64,000 nucleotides of DNA from Cordylochernes scorpioides (taxonomy: Eukaryota > Arthropoda > Arachnida > Pseudoscorpiones > Chernetidae), in contig CP092884.1 in the NCBI GenBank assembly GCA_030710605.1, positions 17,155,483-17,219,482 of the forward strand, in the 5' to 3' direction. The notes below the pieces were generated by a model. The model was not told the DNA's origin. It made no database searches and saw nothing but the letters and a program-made list of their open reading frames with translations. This document shows positions 56,424 to 64,000 of the stretch, piece by piece; the first letter of the stretch is position 1; each line of letters opens with the position of its first letter. The position numbers and the translations under genes are program-made.

Positions 56424-57094
56424 ATAAGTAAATGGTCTGGTAGCCTCTTGTAGAATCCTGTCGACTAACTTTGTGGTGATTAAGTGTTGACTCTCGCTAT
56501 ACTGTGTTGACCGAGAGGAGCAGTCAGGATGGGGCGTTTTCCAGTACCTCTCTGCACCTTGGAAGACCCTTCACAGTTCTCACAAAGTACAGGCAGTCGT
56601 GGTCGAGGTAGAGTGGAAAGCTTGGGAATGTCCACACACAAAAAAACGAAGACACAGTTGCACTAAGAAAGTTCCGTGAACAGATAAAAGTTGAGCTAGG
56701 AGCGAAAGATGGGGAGATAGAAGTTTCTTACTGATCTACATGATGGATGAGATGGACCTGAGGTACAACCGACGTGGGCTCGCACAGATGCTGCACTAAC
56801 TGTCAAGTGACTGTATTTTCGGCTAAAGACGGGGAGGCCTTATATACCTTTCCTGAGAAAGGGGGTTTTGCATTCCACCAGATGTGAAGAGTGTGGGTGG
56901 TCTGGTGACATTCTAAACTAGCGCCGTGGCAATTTCCATTTTTAGACCTTGTTGTGGGAATTCTAAATCTATCTCGATTTTAGACGTTATGACTTCTATC
57001 TCTTGCTTAGCTCAACTCTTAATCTATTACATAGTTTTATTTATTCATCCTCAGTTTGTACAAATTACATTCCATATGATGATGTAACGACACA
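56420..57094 (-). repeat. Probable solo LTR (minus)
   Basis: Minus-strand promoter-like layout: a TATA box (GGTATATAAGGCC, about 56836-56848) followed by a GC-rich leader. The segment is bounded by TGTAATAAG and ...CGACACA, i.e. TG...CA. It has no coding frame, no partner LTR in the window and no clear target duplication. Confidence 0.35.
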
Positions 57095-59170
57095 TGTCAA
57101 TAATGTGTATAATCATTTACAGATGTGTTTCTATTATACAACATTAAAATCTTGTTATAAGTTATATACAATATGGGGTTGTTGGTTTAAATTACCATAT
57201 ATATATTGTATATATAAGATTCGTGTAGTATTTCGGGTGAGCACCAATCTTTTTTAAATCTTTTCTGATTGACCCTTTAAATAAAATAAAAATAAATAAA
57301 TATATTACGAGTTTAATTAATTATTTTCTGTTTGTTTTGTGCGCAGCTTCTGAAATCTGTCAGGAGAACTTCACATCTTGATTTTTTACATTTTCTTATA
57401 TTTCTTCCTTTTTTACTAATATATATATATTTTTTAACATTCAAAATTCAAAAAGGCGCATGTATGAAGTGCAATAATTGAATTATTCGCCAATGAATGG
57501 TGAAGGCGTATGGATTTTTGATCCCTTCGTTACCTGCGGGTAGTGTGGGGCAGGGAAAACAGACAATGCATCTTGGCTCAATGAACCGAGATGGTTCTGT
57601 CTTTGAAGTCGACGACTTCACTACGGTATCCCAGGGTTTTACTCTGGTGGGCGTGGGAGGGAGCTCACCAGGGGAGGGGGGATCGTGGATCCTGCCTCTC
57701 GCCCCTACACTACCCAGCCTGAGGTGCCGACTATTTATCCAGAACTCCTGAAAATGATCGTGTTGTTGGATGATTTCGTCTACGTGTTGAAGTGATTCGA
57801 AGAAGAATTAGATATTCCTGAAATATTGCTTCATATTTGCAATTTAAAAGAAGAATCCAAAGTATTTTGAATTAGTAAACGTTGTTCTGAACGGAAGAAT
57901 ACGCAGATCATAAGTGAACCTTGGCAAGCCCAGTAAAATTAATCAGGCAAAACAAGTGTTTTGGAAATCACCACACCAATCCTTCAGAAACATTGAAATT
58001 GGTTTTCGAAAACTAAAAAAGCCAAGAAGTATTATAGCGCATAAAGTTCCCAAACCCAAAAGGATACAAGAGCACTTCAAGTCTGTCTTTATATTTAAGA
58101 GTGAATATATGAAGTACTTGAATTAGATTTTTGGCCAATGAAATATAGCATCAAAAGAATATTTGATTCCTCCATTATCTGCTTCCTCACCGGCATCCCT
58201 GCATCACCTGAAATTGAATGATAGTTTTACGTGAAGATGTGCTGCTAAAAGGAATTATTAGTTCTTTCAGAAATACAATTAGATTCTCTGGAAATATGGT
58301 CTCCACATTTATTAATAGTGTCCATTTGAATCGAAATTACATTGAAGTTAGAATTTTTCAAAGGAGAATTTGTTTGCTCTCGAATTGAATCTAGGTCAAA
58401 ATCCAATATATTAAAAGTAAAGTGGCCAATTCTCAAAATGCGTGCATTTATTTGTGAAAATTTGAAAACCCGAGAAAAATTATTGAGAGAATATTTACTT
58501 GAAACAAAATATAAATATGGCTAATATAAATTAAACGTCATTTCAAAATAAATAATGCCAAAGTCAAAATAAAACAGAAATCTTTTAATTTCCAAAATAT
58601 ATTCTAAATTAAATTTGAAATGTGCTTATAAAATGTTTATTTTCTTCAAGAACAAGAGATCAATTTTTCTTAATGCTGAATGGAGAAACCCCAACATACA
58701 TATAATCAATGGATAATACAAATGAATACAGAGTCTGTATATATGATTGTTCCAATTTATCTGACTTGCGAGAAAAAAAATAGAAAACGGTATGTCATTG
58801 TGTTTATTTATATTTAAGGAACATCTCCTCTTACTTGTTTTCTAGTGTTCTTTCGAATTAGGTTCTGGGAAGAGTTACTGAGACTTCTTCTTTTTTAAAA
58901 TATTAAACTGTATTTTGAAAGAGAAAATCGATATTTATGACTATTACCTATCACAATTTTGAATCTATGCAGAAAGAACATACTCCAAAGGTATACACTG
59001 ATTCTCATTTTTAAATTGTTATTATGCATAAATATATTCAATCAAAAAACATATATTGGTTTATAATTTAATTTATTCACCAATATTTCAGTTGGCTAAA
59101 CGCCAACCTTTTTCAAGGTATTACAACATGGTAAAATATATAGATGAAAATTTGATAGAGAGATAGATAG
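57095..59170. other. Unassigned region with a GC-rich island
   Basis: A GC-rich block at 57490-57770 has an 84-codon plus frame without recognisable motifs. The remainder (57780-59170) is AT-rich; short frames at 57914-58126 and 58342-58524 show no family signature. I see no gene I can support. Confidence 0.35.
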
Positions 59171-60479
59171 AATGCTGCACTGCAGATCAACTGCTAGGCT
59201 GTCGGAGGATTAGACAGCCCGACCGTGCGACTAGGCAGCGGTCAGGACTCGCAGAGTGATGCGGCGACACTGGTCTAAACATATCTGCCGACCCTGGGTC
59301 AAGAGATGGAGAGAGAGAAAGAAATAAAGCATAAAAATAGACCCCTCTGGTATCATACTAAATACTTCAAAAGGCTGCACCATATTTTAGCAATCTTTCT
59401 AAACCTGGGCTGGCGACAAAACCACCACAACAGAAATTCCAGAGAAACCGACAGAGAGCCCGAGAAACCAATGAGAAACCATTGTTTATGACTTATCATC
59501 ATTCACAATCATCTTTCCAGACTGTTTTGATTCCGTGTGTAATCTTCTGAAGCTATCAAAGTGATGTGAACCAATTGTTTGGTTCTGTTTTAGGGTCAAA
59601 ATATAATGAGAAATAATTATGATCATAATTTTTTCATCTCTCTTATCTCTTTAGCCCTACGGCTGGCCATCCACGCCCTAACCAATTCTGTCCATTTTGG
59701 CTCGAGGCGTACCACCTGTGGATACAGCAACGGGTCATTACCCACAGGTATTGGAGTTGCTGAGCCGTGCTATCCTTGCTCCGTGAAGCGTTCGCCTCCT
59801 GCGAAGTGACACTGGTTCTGCAGGCATGGAATTTCAGCTGGATATAGCTATGCTGTGTTGAAGATGACTATACTTGGATGGAGATACTATTATTTTTTGG
59901 TGATAGTTAGAGATGGAATTTTCAACCAGATTTACTTATTTGTGAATTTCTTTAGCCTTTGATCATTTTTCATTATGCAAAGATATCAAATATCCTGTGT
60001 CGGCTTACCCATATATAATTTAGAGATATATAAAATTATTTGCTGATATTTTTGAAAACAAGTGTGATAGCAAAAATGGTATTACATTAGTGTTTAGGTA
60101 TTTGATTTAATTATTTTTTGCAATCCATTTAGTTTTTTCAAAATCAATATAGTTTAAATAGATGGGAGCTTTTCCACCCAACCCCCGAGGTACCCGCCCC
60201 AACGCATTAACCCTTGAAATTGCCTGAGTTGAGTGAGTGATTGACTGCGATGGATCTTGACTGCGATGCCCATCTTCTCAGTAAGAAAAAATAGGTTTAT
60301 TTTAAAAAAATAATCAAAAATACTGGTATGTAAATATTTTTCTGTAAAAAATAAAAGAGCACATGGAAATTAGGCAAACATATGTGTTTGCTAATGACTT
60401 CGACTGCATTTTAAACAATTTTTTTAAAAGATATAAAAAAACAAAGGCCAGAACAAAAATATTAATTTATTTACATACA
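59171..60479. other. Unassigned region
   Basis: Less AT-rich blocks at 59170-59320 and 59640-59830, and a block with CCCAACCCCCGAGGTACC at 60178-60196, stand out, but none shows a recognisable coding frame or repeat boundary. Confidence 0.3.
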
Positions 60480-60876
60480 GTGACGCTAGTTTTGTAAATT
60501 TTTTTATAATTGCATTGTGTGCACTTACCATAACTTAATTAGTAATATATATTTCCCTCTCCATACTCACCACTTTTGCAAAAAAAAGTAACACTCGTAT
60601 AGAAATATATTTCAAAAAAGTACGCAAGCAATTTGAAAAAAATGCAGAACGCTCATTGGTCGCTTAATTGGCCTGGTGTTGTTACTTCGCCGCGTATTTG
60701 CTCCGCATAAAAAAAGTTCTTCAAATGAAAAAATAAATAGGCAAAAATACTAATCAAAGTGTAGCCGAAAGTTTTCCTTAGGTTTATATAAAGCAACATG
60801 CAAAATTTGGTACCAATTGGTTCAGTAGTTTTTGAGTTTATCGCGAAATAGACATTGACTTTTATATATAAGAAGA
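60480..60876 (-). mobile_element. Possible Helitron-like 5' end (minus)
   Basis: On the minus strand from 60876: TCTTCTTATATATAAAAGTC, then a conserved-looking AAACTACTGAACCAATTGGT and AAATTTTGCATG, as in arthropod Helitron 5' ends. No 3' hairpin with CTAG was found, so the extent is a guess. Confidence 0.35.
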
Positions 60877-61449
60877 CATGTATATGTATCAGTTTTATAT
60901 ATTTAAATTTTTTATGCATATATTTATATATATCATTATAGATAGAAAATTTTCCGGAAGAGGAAATTGATCTATAAAATAAAAGTCGCCTCTCCCGTCA
61001 AACCTAGACGTGATCTATTGACTGTTGACGTAAACTAACGGACTCGGGCCTATCTATATCTTGGTCATAGATTTGGCCTAGCCACTTTGACAGCTAAACA
61101 CTTTTTTGGCATATGGTGAATATTAGATTCCTTGTGGGTATCATGGAATTAAATTCGCCCTGGGTTAAAGAGAGCCATTAGCTCGAAGCCATGGTCTCGA
61201 GGTGGACGTTTCTTAGTTTTCCAAAGCTAATGTTTTGGTTGTGTCACCGAACCGAGGCCGCTAATATGCGGCGACGGTCATATGAGCGAAAACATCCATT
61301 CTCAATACCAGCTACAGGAAAGCTTAACCATTCGATTTTTCAAGATGATATACATCAAAAATTAAAACGATTAAAGTATATACATAGTTATTTGCAAATA
61401 ATTAAGATATGAATACTTTATAAATTTCTGGAAAATAAATATTACTATT
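60877..61449. other. Unassigned region
   Basis: No recognised gene. A 73-codon plus frame at 61191-61412 has no motif. Confidence 0.3.
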
Positions 61450-63028
61450 TATACTCTGTTTATCTTCGGCAGGAGCCCAACTTTCTAAAAACAGTCTACA
61501 ATGCTTTTCTGTTATATTTTTGTTTATAATTGTGGCCTGTTTGAAATATGGTATATGGCTATTGTTTAGGGAGTGGTCAACTGGTAGGGATAATAATTTG
61601 TAGTTTTTTTAAGCTGCTTTATGCTGATTGCTTTATGCTTTAATGATTTACCGGTTTTTCTAATGTAAATAGCCTGGCATGTTTGGCAGGGAATTTTATA
61701 AATTAAATTGACTGTATTTTCTTGGTTTAAAGCATTTTTTGTATCTAAGTGGCGTATAATTTGTCGTAGAATTTGTGCAGATTGATATGTTATAATTATA
61801 TTATATCTCTTTAAAATTCGGGCAATTCTCTCTGAGCCGTAGCTTTATGGCGTAAAACAATACCTTTTTTTAAAGACTGATCATGACTATTATTTGAAGG
61901 TATAGCTCTATGTCTATGAAAATATTTTTCAATACATTATTTTGGATAATTATTACTTAACAATTCTTTGAAAATTCAATTTCTTTCTTCTGTTGCAATA
62001 TTTCTATTTGAGTAATGTGTATCTATTATTCTTTTGGAAAGAGAATTCACTACGGTGAATTTATTATTTATAGGGCCAAAAGAGCTGAAATTCAAGTAGT
62101 TTCCGGTGTGAGTAGGTTTTCTTAATATGGAAGTTTCGATTTTATATTTTTTCTTTCAATTTGAATGCCCAAAAAGGCTAAGGAATTATTGTTTTTTCTA
62201 TCATATGTGAATTTTAAAAAAGGTTTGAAGCTATTAAGAAAACTTAAGAAGCTGTCAATGTCTATTTCTGTTAGACAAAAAATGTCATCAATGTATCTTA
62301 GCCATAGTACTATTTTGAATTGGGTTGAATTAATTTTTTCAAATCTATATTTCGTTCTTAAACATGTCTGCTAATGCAGATAAATTCGGGTTTCCCATTG
62401 GTAGGCCTTTTATTTGCCGAAAGAAGCTGTCTTTGAAACTAAAATAACTATGGTCTAAACATAGTTTGATTAAATATATTACTACTTTTTTAGATAGGGG
62501 AAAAACTATTTCTGGGTGGATTTCAAGAAATTATTGGAGAGCCATTGGAGATTCTATATCGAAGGAAACCATCCTGCTGACATTCGAAATTTGAACGGTT
62601 TTGATAGCTTCAACGGCTATTATGGGATTGGGGACTGTGTGAGCCAGTTGCTTTTGGAATTGAGAGTTGACTGAAGATAGAAATTTCGTGAGAGGGTAAA
62701 GAGGAAAACCAGCATAGCTCACTATTGGACGTAAAGGAATGTTTGGTTTATGAATTTTAGGTAGGCGTAAAAGTTGGGTAGAGTTTTTTCTTCTGCTTTT
62801 AAATTATCGAACGATTATTTTATTGAGCTTATGTGTGCTAATAATTTTATTTAGTTTTTATTAAATTCTCTAGTGATATTAGGCAATGGAATTTTTGATA
62901 ATTCTTCATAAATTTCTTATCTTGCAGTATTTGTTCGATTTTATAGTTATATTCAGCGGTGCCCATGATTACAGTATTCCTTCCTTAACCGGAAGGTGTT
63001 ATGATTATATCTTTGTTTTGTATTAATA
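61450..63028 (-). pseudogene. Canonical Penelope-like element (RT then GIY-YIG), decayed
   Basis: Minus strand, from 63010 down: a leading motif IIITPSG then TVIMGTAEYNYKIEQIL, corresponding to the DKG region; PKIHKPNIPLRPIVSYAGFP (about 62690-62750); VSFDIESP (62531-62560); GLPMGNPNLSALADMFKNE (about 62355-62415); and WLRYIDDIFCLTE with catalytic YIDD (about 62265-62310). Near 61690-61630 the endonuclease reads NLIYKIPCQTCQAIYIRKTG, where YIG has become YIR. Stops interrupt most segments. The RT-then-endonuclease order is the classical Penelope one, unlike the element at 52330. A Tc1 element interrupts its 5' side. Confidence 0.75.
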
Positions 63029-63030
63029 TA

Positions 63031-64000
63031 CACTGCGTGACATTGAAACTGGAACACCAAGAAATAGTGGCCAGAAAGTGATGAAACTCGGCAGACAGAG
63101 AGAGACAGGGACGAACAATAAGTGATCTTTATTTCAAAATGATAGTCATAATACAGAGCGAGAACGGCAACGGCTTAGTAGCAAGTAGGACCACCTCGGA
63201 CGGCGATGCACGCAGCAACACGTCTAGGTAGAGAGTCAATCAGGGTACGGATGGCGTCCTGAGGGATGGCTCTCCATTCCCTCTCAACCATTTGCCACAG
63301 TTCGTCTTCTGAACGCGGCTGTGGCAAGGCATGCAAACGGTGTCCAATGATGTCCCAGACGTGCTCGATTGGTGAGAGATCAGGAGAGTACGGTGGCCAG
63401 GGAAGCATCTGTACATCTTGCAGAGCTTGTTGGCTAATGCGAGCAGTGTGCGGTCTGGCGTTATCCTGCTGATAAAGGGCATTGGGTACCCCCTGAAGGT
63501 AGGGGAGTGTCACCGGTCGCAGCACATCATCAAGGTATCGTTGGGCGGTCATAGTGCCCTGAATACGAAGTAAAGGTGACCTGGAATCATACGCGATTGC
63601 GCCCCAAACCATGATTCCACGTTGTCGCACGGTGGGGCGTTCCACAATTGCTGCCGGATTGGACCTTTCTCCACGTCGACTCCACACGCGTACACGGCGA
63701 CTATGACTGGACAAGCAGAAACGCGACTCATCTGAGAACACGACCCTGTGCCATTCCGTCATCCACGTCGATCTAGCCCGGCACCATTCCAAACGTTGGC
63801 GCCTATTCGGTGGGATCAATGGCAGTCTTCTTAGCGGACGGCATGAGTGCAAGCCATTAGCAACCAATCGACGGGAAATGGTTCTGGTCGAGATGGAATG
63901 ATCTAGGGTGTCTTGCACATGTTGCAGGATGGCGGTACAAGTGGCTTGTGGGGCCGCCACTGCTTGTCGAAGGATACGCCGATCCACACGTGCTGACGTC
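63031..64000 (-). mobile_element. Tc1-like transposon, runs off the right edge
   Basis: The visible end is CACTGCGTGACATTGAAAC at 63031 after TA (63029-63030), a typical Tc1 terminal repeat. The interior is a transposase open to the window edge. GC content is far higher than in the surrounding Penelope sequence and there are no defects, so the insertion is probably young. Confidence 0.85.
63175..64000 (-). CDS. Tc1-like transposase (DD34E), partial at the right edge
   Basis: The frame is open from the right edge (reading TSARVDRRILRQAVAA) to a TAG stop at 63175-63177; the true start lies beyond 64000. At least 274 residues are visible. They contain the end of the paired-like DNA-binding region (STRTISRRLVANGLHSCRPL) and the complete catalytic domain: VVFSDESRFCLSS (first Asp), YQQDNARPHTA (second Asp) and YSPDLSPIEHVWD (Glu), with 34 residues between the last two, i.e. 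DD34E. The ending RVAACIAVRGGPTCY is characteristic of the family. Such proteins cut and paste the element at TA. No visible disabling mutation. Confidence 0.9.
   Translation of the reverse strand, partial: TSARVDRRILRQAVAAPQATCTAILQHVQDTLDHSISTRTISRRLVANGLHSCRPLRRLPLIPPNRRQRLEWCRARSTWMTEWHRVVFSDESRFCLSSHSRRVRVWSRRGERSNPAAIVERPTVRQRGIMVWGAIAYDSRSPLLRIQGTMTAQRYLDDVLRPVTLPYLQGVPNALYQQDNARPHTARISQQALQDVQMLPWPPYSPDLSPIEHVWDIIGHRLHALPQPRSEDELWQMVEREWRAIPQDAIRTLIDSLPRRVAACIAVRGGPTCY

Noticed and set aside
61191-61412. 73-codon plus frame
   Set aside because: No motif, no splice context, and short enough to be chance.
1-64000. CRISPR arrays, tRNA, rRNA or bacterial operons
   Set aside because: No regularly spaced repeats, no cloverleaf or ribosomal sequence recognised by eye, and no operon-like spacing. 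A tRNA scan would be needed to exclude single tRNA genes.

Overview
This is a eukaryotic nuclear window, very probably from an arthropod. It is AT-rich, its genes are split by spliceosomal introns (two as short as 53 and 57 nt), and it is dominated by arthropod-type transposons: Ty3/gypsy, copia and BEL/Pao LTR elements, R1-clade LINEs, two kinds of Penelope-like element, Helitron-like DNA, mariner and Tc1. There are no bacterial operons, CRISPR arrays or recognisable RNA genes. The type of gypsy and Tc1 element would suit an arachnid, but the sequence alone does not fix the order.

Host genes. Two are supported. (1) A plus-strand gene has eight consecutive exons between 8430 and 32197, all with AG/GT boundaries and compatible phases. 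It encodes the last ~218 residues of an acidic, Pro/Glu-rich protein that I do not recognise. Two adjacent exons (13716-13799 and 14540-14623) are 84-nt duplicates, and the exon-intron-exon unit 9270-9497 resembles 31907-32197. Its introns are packed with transposons. (2) A plus-strand terminal exon (48784-49745) carries a whole ubiquitin-specific protease domain with its catalytic Cys and His motifs.

Layout. 1-890: noncoding, with a hairpin flanked by 12-bp direct repeats. 890-2030: decayed R1-like LINE (+). 2061-3700: gypsy gag and probable LTR (-). 3892-8018: internally deleted gypsy with both LTRs (-). 8430-14623: host exons with R1 fragments in one intron. 15180-16620: dispersed repeat split by a mariner. 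16621-18660: gypsy 3' half (-). 18890-19160: dispersed repeat, inverted copy at 30790-31060. 19538-21050: Helitron-like element. 21263-30640: a plus gypsy (TSD CCCT) inside the remains of a minus gypsy; the plus element's 5' LTR is itself split by two successive ORF1-only retroelements at its polyadenylation motif. 31907-32197: last host exons.

32616-47414 is a copia element (TSD GTAAA) that received three insertions: an 89-bp Penelope tail in gag, an intact BEL/Pao element (34086-39761, TSD GTACC) in the protease region, and a nearly fresh gypsy (42627-47149, TSD AATAG) in the 3' LTR. Then follow the USP exon, a second mariner (50540-51838), a Naiad-type Penelope element with N-terminal GIY-YIG domain (about 52330-54410) interrupted by an R1-like LINE (to 56345), a probable LTR (56420-57094), mostly unassigned DNA to 61450, a canonical Penelope element (-) and, inserted in it, a Tc1 element with an open transposase frame running off the right edge.

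Most coding capacity therefore belongs to transposons. Only the Pao polyprotein, the first ORF1-only element, the visible Tc1 transposase and the host exons are unbroken. No entirely new system was found; the strongest leads are the host gene built by exon duplication, the repeated ORF1-only insertions at one LTR site, and the permuted Penelope element.
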